DNA of 64,000 bases, taken from NCBI GenBank assembly GCA_038087015.1, contig JASBNA010000007.1, positions 186,001 to 250,000 on the forward strand, in the 5' to 3' direction. Source of the stretch: Cerrena zonata. Its lineage: Eukaryota > Basidiomycota > Agaricomycetes > Polyporales > Cerrenaceae. Shown piece by piece: positions 11,101 to 21,690 of this stretch (its first letter is position 1; every line of letters starts with the position of its first letter). A program made the position numbers and the translations under genes. The notes beneath the pieces are model-generated. The model was not told where the DNA came from. It searched no databases and was given only the letters and a program-made list of their open reading frames with translations.

Positions 11101-12329
11101 ATTTTGTATAGTAAGCTTTTCTCCAATAAAAAATAAACAAAAATTCAATATTTCTAAAGTCTAAAAATTAGATACAAAAGTCTGAATTAGCCAAGGATTT
11201 TATGATTCATCAAATTTTGCTGAAATTCTGCATTTTTTGACAATTTTTAGGTGCTTAAAATCATATTTTGTAAGAGACTTTTTATAAAATTTGACCTTAC
11301 TTTTATGAAGCCTAAAATTTGGGCTACGATCCAGTGAGATAACCTTACTAAATGCCTCGATGCTTAGAGAGGGCTGACGCAGTCGCAAATGATGAAAATG
11401 TTCAAGGGTCTGGAAGCCGATGGCGACCGTTGGTGAGGTAGGAGTCTTTGCAAGATAGCCGTGGGTGGCCAGATCAACAGGGATTGATGTACTGGTTGGC
11501 GGGCGCGAGATGGTGATTGTCGATTCCATGGAGAAGATGTTGTAGACATCAACTGTGCATTTTATCTCGGACGCTGGAGGGAGTTGCGTGTCGGCTGAAA
11601 TCTCGGGTTGAGTTTGTTCAGTTGAACACGGTTCTTCATTGTTGTGTGGGGATGGTTTAGGTGAGCTTAGTTCTTCATCGACGGTCGGAGCGCCATATTT
11701 CCAAGTGATATAAGCACCTGTTAGTGGATCGATCAAAGTGTTCCACTCAGACATTTCTCGACTGCGGCGCTGCTTCCAGTTCTGTCCAAAACGTTTGCGA
11801 CGTCCTTTGAGGCTGTAAGAGAGTGAGCTGAAGCAGATGAAATAATATATTGATTAACTTACAACCGGATCCGTAAGTCATGAAGAGCATGGGCAATTTC
11901 CACATGCACGGGTGGTGGCGTCTCGTCTTCACGCTCGTTAACCCATGATGGGTCATCATCGAAGGTCAAGGGGTGACCTCCATCGAGAGGTCCATTATTT
12001 TCTGTAAGGACACCCGCTTCCCTCTGCAGGTCTTCCAAAATCCTACGAGACTCAGGGTTCAACGCTGTTGAATGAGGTTAGCATAAATGAAACTAAGAGA
12101 AATGAAAGACTGACGCACACTGCATCTTCTCTCTAAGTTGTTCCTTCGCCTTGGCCGCTTCCTCCGCTCGCGCCTTGAACCCGAGAATTCGGGTGACCTT
12201 ACGGGTAGACGCAGGATACTCACTGGCAGACGAGGAGTCATTTCGCGATTGCGAAGGGTGTACGAAGGTCGTCGTTTTGACCTGACGACTGACCCCAGCA
12301 CGCGACCGGCGAGTAGAGTCCTTAGGCAT
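8126..12329 (-). CDS. KDZ transposase with CxC1-type N-terminus, interrupted by a nested element
   Basis: DDE-type transposase of the Kyakuja-Dileera-Zisupton superfamily, with ATG at 12327-12329 and stop at 8126-8128. N-terminal blocks (RRKRFGQNWKQ, then SPTVAIGFQTLEHFHHLRLR and SIEAFSKV) match the CxC1-like region typical of fungal KDZ proteins. The core follows: NSCPACCYE, SIFDETGIYCSACRHG, ADMVRSGELAKYPLAI, GGMDIACGFSKT, NAFHGYSHNYQCQ and GVGLEDFETMERIFSLSN. An acidic, coiled-coil C-terminus ends the protein. It has several 50-60-bp introns. Except for the 715-bp insertion at 10622-11336 I see no frameshift. The frame reads straight across the insertion if the element and one AGA duplication are set aside. 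It would excise and integrate the 12.5-kb element; as it stands it is probably inactive. Confidence 0.9.
10622..11336. mobile_element. CACTA-like non-autonomous fold-back element in the KDZ transposase
   Basis: 715 bp, very AT-rich, almost entirely two inverted arms of about 259 bp (10622-10880 and 11078-11336, only a few mismatches) around a 197-bp spacer. The ends read CACTGGATCGT, and the insertion is flanked by a 3-bp AGA on both sides. CACTA/G termini with 3-bp duplications are characteristic of the CMC/EnSpm superfamily. No transposase is encoded, so mobilisation would be in trans. It sits inside the exon encoding SIEAFSKV|CDHYQ, and base composition changes abruptly at both borders. 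Confidence 0.85.
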
Positions 12330-12543
12330 TAGAGGAGCAAGCGAGCCGGAAACGCGACTATAAATTGAGAAACCACAATCTCAGCCCGCCTGAGAGATGG
12401 CGCGTATAGGTCACGTTCGAGGGCCATAAACTCAGTGTTCGCGTTCCCGAAAAATGTGGAGGGCGTGATCAATGATCGATAGTGATCGGTGACTGAGGCT
12501 TAACGAACGGTGGTCGACTCGTTGTAGAGGCCTCTGCACCATC
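12330..12543. promoter_or_regulatory. Divergent promoter region inside the KDZ element
   Basis: 214 bp separating the transposase start (12329, minus) from the first cargo gene start (12544, plus). It must hold the regulatory signals for both. It contains a short repeat rich in GATCGATAGTGATCG near 12473-12486. I see no clear TATA box. Confidence 0.5.
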
Positions 12544-13903
12544 ATGAGTGGAAATCGAATTGAAAGGGTCTACCCCAGACCAGTCTTCGATCCTACTCCG
12601 GAGGATCAAGTCCGCATAGTCGTGCTAGGCAGCACTGCGGCTGGTATCTATGAGCTAGCAACGTGAGCCTGATCTTATTTCACTGACTTGGTGTTAATGG
12701 TACACTGACCTTGTTATAGATGCCCGGCATTCCCTCGTGCTAAGTGGGATGGCGAGAGCTTTCCAATCGCGGTATACTGTCGGTCTGAGGCAGAAGCTGC
12801 CAGGGTATACAAGGTCCAGAGTGTTGTCAGGACTGTCGAGACTCGTAGTAAGGAAGATATCCAAGCGGCACTCGTGAGGAGTGCAATCGCCTGCGCGTTG
12901 TTCATGGAAGGTGACGAGAGTACGATTGACTGCTACGCCAGCATCTTCAACAAGCTTAACCGCCCTTGCATCTATTTGTCATGGTATGTCCGTCTTACCT
13001 GCATTTACGTAAATTGTTGACACCTCTATGAACTTAGGGATGATGCTTACCCACATCATGCCTACTACAAGTGGAGCAAAGCTGTTCGAGCGAAGACTTT
13101 TGTTGACGGTCTTATTATTCTCATTCGCAAAGATAAAAGCGACCTCCCCTCCTCCTGGACTCAACTCGTTGACTTCCCGCGCCCTGTCATTGACATGCAG
13201 AGCATCGCCGGGGAACTCGCTCAGATGTCCGTCGGATCCTCTCAGGCCGGAGTCTCACGTCAAGTGACGGCTTCGCAGGCTATTTTGTCATCTGGTTCTT
13301 CGGCGGCCATTCCGGATACTTCGCCTCCCTCGTATTCTGAGGGGAATGCACTTGGACTGTCTACTTCCTTACCGACCATCTCTCACGTACCAGGTATATG
13401 TGTCGTCTTCTGTTTTCGAATAGCTTGGGTCTAACAGAATGCTTTGCAATTCAAAGGCGATGGCGATGTCTTTGCATCCATCCCTATATGGGCATTGGGT
13501 CACAACGTCCATTCTTTTCCACCCAGTAAGTACTCATCGTTTGACGTTATACCGATAGCGATTGGAGACTAATCATCATGTATCTTTAGACTACGCGTTC
13601 GTACGCGTTCGTGATACTAGCGGCCGAGTAATCCGCTCTTTGAAGGAGATACCCTCGCGCACTATTCCTGTCCCCTCCCTTGGTCGAAACGCAGACCTCT
13701 TAGTCGATATCCTTGGGTTACCTGTAGCCACAATCGTACAGATTCGCAATGCGTTCCTGAACGCCCGCGAAGTAGAGGACAATCCTTGTTACGCGTTCAT
13801 TGTTGAGATGGTTGGACATGGAATGACACTGATGGAGGCCGGTTCTATTTATAATGAAATTGAGACGACGAAGGAAGCAAGCCGAGAACGATTAGATTTC
13901 TAA
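12544..13903 (+). CDS. KDZ cargo gene 1, conserved-looking protein of unknown function
   Basis: Five exons with frame-preserving GT-AG introns (after YELAT, after PCIYLS, after ISHVP and after SFPP), about 380 aa, stop TAA at 13901-13903. The N-terminal half has two weakly similar segments: VRIVVLGSTAAGIYEL...FPIAVYCRSEAEAARVYK and PCIYLSWDDAYPH...SKAVRAKTFVDGLIIL. Their spacing of a G-IY/W motif followed by a K-F-A segment vaguely resembles the RNase H1 N-terminal (viroplasmin-like) fold; this is a guess. A Ser-rich linker and a C-terminal domain beginning YAFVRVRDTSGRVIRSL follow. There is no transmembrane segment or signal peptide. Its place inside the transposon suggests a role in transposition or element maintenance. 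Confidence 0.75.
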
Positions 13904-14476
13904 ATGTTGTAGATATGTCAAATATGCTTAATGTATCATTGTTGCGACTTCCCAATATTGTTTGAGCAAAAGTGGATGAAAATAGGTTGTGACGGCATGT
14001 GAACAATGGACCTTCCTACTCGAAATCCCTATAATTACATGCATACTTCAGTTCCCATCCGTGCACCACCCTGACTTATGCGTTGACTCCGGACGTCCCA
14101 CTAAGTATATGGGGCAACATCGCACAGACCTCTCATTGCCCTCAGCATACCCATACCTCCGTACTTCTCTAGATATGACAGGTTCGCAATGTTTCAATAC
14201 CCCTCATGTTCACCAATGGTCGATGTCATTGCTAGACGGGTAAGGTATGTTATGAGGCTATAGCTCACAGTAAACTTACGTAGTAAGCAGGGCAGACTTT
14301 AGCTACTCACGAACGAAGCGATATCCGCTTAGCGATTGTGGAACATTTGTGTCTGACATGTTCTACATGTTTTTCTAGGTTAACGGAAGATCTCGGCGCT
14401 AACTCGAAAGTATGGTCTATGGCGGAGGACTCGGAGATTATGGCAACAAGCCGTAGAAGTTGACATATCTCTCAAT
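13904..14476. other. KDZ-internal spacer, no supported gene
   Basis: 573 bp between cargo genes 1 and 2. It has stop codons in all frames at short intervals and no convincing splice chain. It may hold the 3' untranslated region of cargo gene 1 and the promoter of cargo gene 2. Confidence 0.4.
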
Positions 14477-15548
14477 ATGAAGCACCCATCATACAGTATG
14501 TGTTGGCTCCACCTCGTTGTTTATATATTGTCACAAAATGGCAGACTAATACCCATCATCGCGTACAAGAAGACTAAGTACAGTGCTTTAGGAAGAAGCC
14601 CATCACGTGTGAAAGGTTCATCGAGCGGTGAGTCTCTCTTCTCATCCCTTTATCGATATTCTCACTAATGCCTAGTAGGTCCACTTAAAATCCTGTCCCT
14701 CCCTATGATGATAATGTTCTTAGAAGGACGAAACCCCAAGAGTACTCGCGAGAAAACGGATAAGTCTAATGGAGGGGACAATGCCTCCTATTACGCGAAG
14801 TACGTCTCCTGCATCTCCTTACTTATCGACTGTCTACTCAAACCATAGTAGACATGCGGAGGCTCGCCGCGAGTATCAAAATCGCTACAATCAGCTACAG
14901 CGTCTGACCCGCCGAAAGCTCAGTAAATCTGACTTGCAGGCTCTTCGCAAAAGAAAATCGGACGAGCTAGATGGTGTCATACCGTACGTCGTTATTATTT
15001 CTATTTCTATCACACATTTGAGTGCTTAGTCGTCCCTCCAGTGCATTTGAAAATCAAATTTGTCGACGTAGTGCAGGTCTCGACCCCGAACGAACCGACA
15101 ACATGGAAGCGGCGGAGGGTAAGCTGGCCGATGAACTCAACTCGTTGAAGTGGGGTATTGCTGAACAGCAGTCGCAACTAAGGCATATATATGCCGAGGA
15201 CGAGTGGATCGAAACGTACATCAGGGAGCTTTGTATCATGCGAGACATAGCTGTCGGCGGTGCACGTACATGGATCGAAGTCAACTGTGATCTCAAAGGA
15301 ACACGCAAATGGAAAGAAGAGGTCCATAGAAGACGTCGCACCGTTGCGATATACCACCAGGAAATTGACCTCTATAGACAAGGTCCTGAAATTCCGCTGT
15401 TGGCGTTGCGGTTGAATGAGTTGATTTCCGCCGGGTTTTGGTAAGTCCCCCACAGTTTCCTATACCTTTGTAGGATCCATCACTCATGAACATGTATATT
15501 CCTTGTAGTGTCAATAAGACGGTGTTTCGCCGCCTTTACCGCTTCTGA
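14477..15548 (+). CDS. KDZ cargo gene 2, coiled-coil protein of unknown function
   Basis: Five-exon model, about 300 aa. Introns that keep the frame are GTGAGT...AG (about 14630-14680), GTACGT...AG (about 14800-14850, joining DNASYYAN to RHAEARREYQNRYNQL), GTACGT...AG (about 14982-15029) and GTAAGT...AG (about 15440-15508). The protein ends in KTVFRRLYRF. The middle is Arg/Lys/Gln-rich and helical (RLTRRKLSKSDLQALRKRKSDEL), and a long Glu-rich helix follows. The 3' half from RHAEARREY on is well supported. The first two exons are less certain, and a shorter start at 14769 is possible. It has no recognised domain. A charged helical protein between two other cargo genes may be a DNA- or protein-binding accessory factor. 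Confidence 0.6.
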
Positions 15549-16271
15549 ATTCCCTTGTACAACCCTTGTTTCTTACAACTTGTAGAACGGCTGTTTCAGC
15601 CTTTTTCATTTTTCTGAAATAAAATGTATTCTTGATGGATCTAGCTATAGCTATTTTAATATTACTGGACACTGCGGAACTTATGCTAAAGCCCCCATCG
15701 ACGTAATGTCAACAGCATCGTTCACGACATTCAAGCAGTTTGCGACCCCCGCCAGATCGTATCACACGGACCATGGCGGAAGAGGCGCATGTGGTTCATC
15801 AAATTTTGAGGCGGGCATTGCAAGGGCGCATCATAGGGTTGGAGTGTTTTTCCGAGAGCACAAGGTTGAGCCAAGGGTTTAGCCCCACTAGCATTGATAT
15901 GGTCCTCAGTAAGACAAACTATTGTAGAGAAACAATACATGTATACTGCAACGAGCAAACAACTTCAGTCGGAGAGGAGTAGTATAGAACGTCGAAAAAA
16001 AGGGCAACGAAACACCATGAATACCTAGGTTGCTTCTGTCTGGCTGAGTTTGTGAACAAGAAGGCACAATCTTTCTACAAATAAACACACTTATCTCTGC
16101 GCACGAGACGATAGGTGGCGTGGCTGAATGTTTCACCACGGTTGTTGGCCAGGGAGCACGCAATATTTTTTGGTTGAGGCGGCATGCTCAGCAACCAAAA
16201 TACAGGTGTCGGACAGAGTACACACCTCCATCCCCCTCCCTCCGCGCGACGTACCACTCGTCTCTTGAATC
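15549..16271. other. KDZ-internal spacer, no supported gene
   Basis: 723 bp between cargo genes 2 and 3. A short plus-strand open frame around 15740-15982 lacks recognisable features and splice continuation. It likely contains the cargo gene 3 promoter. Confidence 0.4.
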
Positions 16272-18832
16272 ATGGGTGTCTCCGACAAGAGTCGCGTCTT
16301 GATGCAGCGTCTTGAGCCAAAGCATCGCACACTTCATACCTCGAAGACAAGGACCGACCTCCATTTACAACAAAAGAAGAGCCGCATCTATAATAAACTG
16401 ACCACAGCTGAGAGGAAGTCTCAGAATGAACGGCGAGAAAAGAAACGTAACCTCCTCAATGCCCGCTTGAAATCGTGCGACGCAGCGGTATGGAAACTGG
16501 CCGAAGACATGGCCACAGACTTTGGTTACGATGCGTACCACTGGTACCATCACATCCTGCAGAATGTGCGGATGGCCAAAAAGCAGCGCAAAGCGAATCG
16601 TTGGAACGCTTTCGTTGCATTGTTTCTGGAGCCTATCAACAACGGTACAGAATTTCAATAACTCTCGTCACAATGTATTAAACACTTACATATTTTTTCC
16701 AGCACTCCCTGAGGGTGTGCCGAAGAAAAAAGCCAGTGATCCGGATATAGCGGTGAGGCTGAAGGAAGCTTGGGACGCGATGACCAAAGACGAGCAAGAG
16801 GCCTTCACTGCGACTCGTGTAAAGGAGATGGAGGAGGCACGAGAGATCCGGGACGTAACGAAGCACAATACCGCTATCGCCGCCTTCCATGACGTTAGGA
16901 CCTCTATGCAAGGTATCATGGACCAAGTAAGTTTTTTTCGGCTCACCAGTAGCGAAATATACTAAGATTTCACTTAGCTGCGGGATCTCTATCTTCGTAC
17001 CGGTCTCGAGGTCCTTATGTTTGGCGTTCGAGGTAGCGAGGAACACTTCAATCGACCGTTCGTTCTGTCGACATCCGATAAGGGCACGGATTTCTTCCAT
17101 ACTTGCTTCAAACAGCTTCCAAGTATATGGGTAACGAGTTTCGAAGCATACGTCCTGCTGGGAGTAGACGGTGAGTCCCAGAATATATCGAGTAAACGTC
17201 GGACTACAGCTCACCTCTTACACAGGCATGAAGAATACCCAGGCGATTGAACTATCGAGGTTGAAGGGTGCGTGTAGTGCACTCGTACTGGAACAAATGC
17301 GTAAGTTCAGTTCTCAATCTTACCGATTGTTTCTCACGCGGTCAACTTTTTACGTAGGAACTGTTGCCGCTCCTGCCAACATTCCCAAGATGCATTATCA
17401 AGACTTCTATGAACAGTTCACCCTTCGCCACCACATCGTCTGCGAAGATTGGCCTATCCCCTCATTCTGCACTCCCCACAAACTTGGGATAGTAGAGCTC
17501 AGGACGCTTTTCGACAGGCTCACCAATGAAGATGCTCCGCCCCTCTTCCGTGTTCTCACTCCTGATGAGTGGAGAGCTCACTCCTCCGAACGTTCTACCC
17601 GCGCCCTTGGTACAGACACCACGACATCTGAACTCGGCACCGTCTTTGTAGCGGACGGTCCTTCTATCCAACAACCCGCACCTGGTGTCGAAAACGCGTC
17701 AGCTCAACGAGGTAACAGCACGTCTACCGCCTCAACACCGTCTGCCACCAACTCCTCTTCGCAAGACGCTTCCATGTCATCCGCTGCCAATCCATCTTCG
17801 CAAGACGCCTCCGCGTCACCTACCGCCTCATTGTCATCTTCGTTATCAACACGTACCACATCTGCAAATACTTCGACGGCCTCTCACGGGCTGAAGCCTC
17901 AGAAAGCGAGGAAACAGCGAAGTGACAAGAACAAGCCGAGGCCGCATGCCACAAAGGCCTTTAAGAAGGATCAAGGAAAGCGGCCGCAAGCCCAGGATCC
18001 AGCTGCCGCTCCGCAGAATGAGGCAACCAATGGACCTCAGACAACCAGCGCACCCGCTCCCATCCCTCTTACTACCTTCACCTCCGTGTTCTCGCTCTCG
18101 CCGGGGATGAACTCCGTTGCATCGACTGTTAGTCCGACACCCGCGACTGGATCCTCAAGAACAACTAGTACATCCACACCACACAATTCGCCCCTCAATC
18201 GCGCTAGTACATCCACACCACACAATCCACCCCTCAATCGTGCTACCCCTTCAATGGTACATGGATCCCCATCGATACATAGATCCCCATCAATATACGG
18301 TATTCCCTCGGCGTACGGTGCTCCCTCAGCGTACGGTGCTCCCTCGGCGTACGGTGCTCCCTCGATGTACAGCACCCCCTCAACGGACGGTTATCCTCCA
18401 ATATATCATCCCCCTTCCCCTTCGTTGCCCGTCTCACCTCTCCCTATGTATGCCCCCCACTCAATGGGTGGTCCACCGTCGTTGCTCGGTTCTCCTTTGA
18501 ACTTCCCCTTGCTGCACGGTCTCCCTTCAATGCACCGACCTGACGCTACATCGACCCATGATACTTTCATAAATAGCCCTAATCTGACGTCGATGAACTC
18601 AAGGAACATCGGGGGCTTCGCAAATGGTTATATGTCGGCGAAGCATGGTAATGGTGCCCGCTCAACGATCAACTCTTCGATGATGGGTGTGGGTTCGACG
18701 CCTCATACAAACTTGATGGCTGGGTCGACTACACCAACAAGTGTGAGTTTTGCGTCTGAAATGGCCGGTCCCTCTTCAGCTGGGTCTTCCTCCACTGAGG
18801 GAGGGACTAGTAGCTACCATGGCGGCATGTAA
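16272..18832 (+). CDS. KDZ cargo gene 3, HMG-box-like protein with a Ser/Thr/Pro-rich tail
   Basis: Five exons with introns 16645-16702, 16927-16977, 17171-17225 and 17301-17357, all GT-AG and frame-preserving; about 780 aa. Residues about 25-75 are a basic helical region (KLTTAERKSQNERREKKR). Residues about 110-200 (KANRWNAFVA, then EAWDAMTKDEQEAF and RVKEMEEAREI) look like an HMG-box-type DNA-binding fold. A globular region (VLMFGVRGSEEHFNRP, MHYQDFYEQFTLRHHIVCEDWPI) follows. The last 300 residues are disordered, rich in Ser, Thr, Pro and Tyr, and contain the AYGAPS minisatellite at 18293-18382. HMG-like accessory genes near KDZ transposases have been reported in mushrooms; assigning this gene to them is inference. 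It probably binds DNA. Confidence 0.72.
18293..18382 (+). repeat. 18-bp coding minisatellite (AYGAPS)
   Basis: Three near-perfect 18-bp copies at 18311, 18329 and 18347 are flanked by one degenerate copy on each side. They encode a six-residue repeat in the disordered tail of cargo gene 3. In-frame units keep the protein readable when the copy number changes. Confidence 0.85.
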
Positions 18833-19176
18833 TATAATCGTATTTCTAATGTTTATATCACCCATTTGAAATGAGAGACAATTGGCTATTTGGGCCTCTC
18901 AGCGGGAACTCAGAAAATGCCAAACATATTCTTCTAATATCAACATTCTACCACGAAGGCATACAACTTGAAAGTCCACACAGCCACAATGATCAATTGT
19001 AAGTATTGATGGCGATGTCACACCACCATTGGTCAGGTACACTGGGAGGAGTAAGTAACAATCGTCTTCTTATAACATTATGGTTGGCCTTCTGTACTCC
19101 TTGAATGTAAATACGATACTAACGACGAACAGTGCTTGTACCGCTGTAATACTTAGTGTATGTTAATGGGCGAGAT

Positions 19177-19860
19177 TGTGACTCTTACGCGTGTGCGTGA
19201 TGCGTGACTGGTACAACAGCCCTGCTATCAAACTACAGGCGCTTCGGGATAAGACACGCCATGCGGTAACAATGATCCCATTACAATATCTTATAGCTCT
19301 TACTGTAGCGACCATTCAACGTGTTCTATACAATTTTGTTACCTATATCAATACAATAAAACATCGATTACTACAGTAATCGATGCTCCGATGGTACTAT
19401 TGAGCATTTATACATGCTCTAATACTATATAGCTTCCTATTGATACCCTTATCGTATAGATCCATGGAGGATCGAGTGATATACACACTATGGGCGGGCA
19501 GAGAGGCGGAGGAGGGCGCGGGAACGTACGGAGCGCCGGCGGGGAGGGGCGGGAGGGGAGGGGAAGGGGAAGGGGTGCATAATGGAGAGGGGAAGACGGG
19601 ACGCGTGGGTCCACGTGGATAGCGAGGAACACATGGGAACGAGCAGATCGCGAGATCCGGGTCGCCGGGAGTCTGGACTTCTGAGAGCCAGAGGAGACCC
19701 TAATGAGGGCTGGAGAAATAAATTCTCAAAGGGGAATAAGTCGAACAATCTTGGAGGAAATATTGGAACGAGGGCGATAAGAGGGCTTCAGAGCTAATTA
19801 GCTAAGGCGAAAAGTTTGTACCGATATCTAATTAGTTAGACCGGGTATGAGGTCCCGGTG
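19177..19860 (-). repeat. Right terminal inverted repeat of the KDZ element
   Basis: 684 bp, reverse complement of 7364-8047. On this strand the G-rich tract at 19541-19575 contains at least five runs of 3-4 G separated by 1-2 bases, a strong G-quadruplex pattern. The outer end is followed directly by the CATTCAAC duplication at 19861-19868. Confidence 0.95.
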
Positions 19861-19868
19861 CATTCAAC
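19861..19868. repeat. Right 8-bp target-site duplication of the KDZ element
   Basis: CATTCAAC, identical to 7356-7363 on the other side of the element. Confidence 0.9.
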
Positions 19869-19893
19869 TTGAAGTTGGTGCGACCGTGGCATA

Positions 19894-20124
19894 GTGTAAG
19901 AGGGCGTTTCCTTATACGGACATATACTATATATAGGCATTACTCTTACATCCGCTTAACTGCACAGTTCTTAGGTAATGCGATACAGGTGGCTACCTTA
20001 TAAGGTAGCCACGATAACTACGGACATTAGACTTTTATCACTTGTACATACGTAGCGGTTCTATACAGACCAGGCTTGACGTAGCGCGCGTGTGATACTA
20101 GTGTGGAAGAGTCGACTCTTACAC
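19894..20124. mobile_element. Short MITE-like element (231 bp) upstream of F-box copy C
   Basis: The ends are inverted GTGTAAGAG / CTCTTACAC, flanked on both sides by ATA. It contains a perfect 24-bp palindrome at 19989-20012 centred on TTATAA, and a 14-bp palindrome (AAGAGTCGACTCTT) overlapping its right end. The corresponding position upstream of F-box copy B (about 5340-5400) lacks this sequence although the flanks on both sides are similar. It has no coding capacity. The superfamily cannot be decided from 9-bp ends. Confidence 0.6.
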
Positions 20125-20194
20125 ATAGTTGGCACAAGCACTTTACCTCCGTGAACACAAGTCGAAGATATCAAGTAAACCCGCAAGATACGTG

Positions 20195-21690
20195 ATGGGA
20201 TACGCTTTCTTAGCTTGCTGTATTCCAGGCAGAAGAAATTCCCCCCAGTCCTCCACAGACTCCCGGGTCAAGAAAGGAAGACAGTTGCTCCTTTCTTCGG
20301 AACCCAATTGGCAGCATCCCTTCCTGCCTATTGAACTCATCTTTCAAATCATAGAACATGCCTATGATGATTTGGATACAGCCAAGTCCTGTGCATTGCT
20401 TTGCAAGATATGTCTCCCTATCGCACAGGCCATTCTCTTCGAGCGTATCAAGGTCCAGCTTCCGGCTCAAGACGTGTCTGTTCACACCATTCATGAACAT
20501 ATCGCGAGTCTTGTCAGTCATGTGCGTTGTCTGACTTTGGAGAGCATACCATTTCAAAAAAACGCTCTACATGCTCTCAAGTTGAAGGACTTGGTCTCGA
20601 TAACGAGTCTAATTCCAAACTTGAAGAAGTTGAGACTCAACAATCTTTGTCTTAACTTTAATGGTATCGTATCTTCCGATAATCAAGATATGTCTCTACC
20701 ACGGCAGGACTCAGTCAAGACAGTCGAACTCCGTCATCTAACGATCCTCAGGCTTTCACCGGGGGAAAATCACCAACCAACAATATTCGAATATCTTTTC
20801 ACCTCATTCCCCGCAATTCAACATCTTATTTGCGTAGACATCAAGAATATACGACCTTCACACCGCATGGCCTCTGCGGACATATTGGCTGTCCCTCTGC
20901 GGTCGTTATCATACCACGGAATGAACAATTTTGGCTCATTCTTCGAAAGCATTCGACCCTTTCTCAATTCAATCGAGATCATCGACTATGCTCCGTACTA
21001 TGGTTTATCCGAATTCGACGAATTCCGCCTGCTCTGTGAATCTGTGTCCCCCAAGAGGTTGAAAGTTCTACGAATCTGTATCCAACCACGAACGCAGCTC
21101 TGTACTTACACCATACGCTTTCAATTCGATGCCAGACTTATGGTCAACAATCCGGATGGTCGCAACCCAGGTAACGAACGTCTTGTAAACAAGTTCAATT
21201 TGTGCTCATTGTTTCTTACTATCGGTCCTTTTGCTGTTGCATAGCTCACCCCGAAAATTTTTGGCGAACCATGGGATGGCAGAACTACACCACCTTACAC
21301 ACTATCCATATAGTGATCGGGATGCCCACGGCTCTCTTTGTTTCCCACATCTCTATCCTCCCCTTCCTTCCCCAGTCGATTCGTACCATCGTATTCGAAC
21401 TGGCCTGGAATGAAGTGGTCGAGTCAGAACCGTCCCTCAAATGGTTGGACGCACCGTACATGGAGAAATGTGTTGAAGAAGGCCTGCCGAGCCTGGAGGA
21501 AATTGTCTTCATGCCGCATTATCTGGGACATACATTTACACCATTGGCACAAAGCTCCATTCGTGCACGGCTTGCTATCCTGGATGCACGTGGACTTTTA
21601 CGCATTGCGAGTGTTTGTAAGACGGTGGATTGGTGGCAGTATGAAAAACCTATTAGGACTTATTCGCAGCTCGGTACGAGGCTCACCTAA
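20195..21690 (+). CDS. F-box protein (subfamily 1, copy C)
   Basis: Two exons with intron 21171-21244 (GTAACG...ATAG) at the same codon context as copy B (...NP[G] / HPENFWRTMGW). The F-box is at residues about 45-88 (PFLPIELIFQIIEHAY ... CALLCKICLPIAQAIL). A Leu-rich region and the subfamily C-terminal block (SIRTIVFELAWNE ... IVFMPHYLGHTF ... WWQYEKP) follow. An in-frame upstream ATG exists at 20129, but 20195 (MGYAFLACCIPGRRNS) matches the start of copy B. It is a likely SCF adaptor with unknown target. The MITE at 19894-20124 ends 70 bp upstream of the start and may lie in its promoter. Confidence 0.87.

Larger units (their letters stand above)
7364..19860. mobile_element. Complete KDZ DNA transposon (12,497 bp)
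   Basis: A single unit bounded by 684-bp terminal inverted repeats starting CACCGGGACC and flanked by an 8-bp direct repeat (7356-7363 and 19861-19868). It encodes a KDZ-family transposase on the minus strand and three multi-exon cargo genes on the plus strand, diverging from a 214-bp intergenic region. The two inverted repeats look identical in every segment compared, so the insertion is recent on an evolutionary scale. It landed in the spacer between the decayed FIST-like 5' end and F-box copy C. Its transposase exon is interrupted by a nested 715-bp element (10622-11336). Confidence 0.93.

Noticed and set aside
10622..11336. The AT-rich element in the transposase as a spliced introner
   Set aside because: Possible GT/AG pairs at its borders do not keep the transposase frame. 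The 3-bp duplication and CACTG ends fit a transposon insertion.
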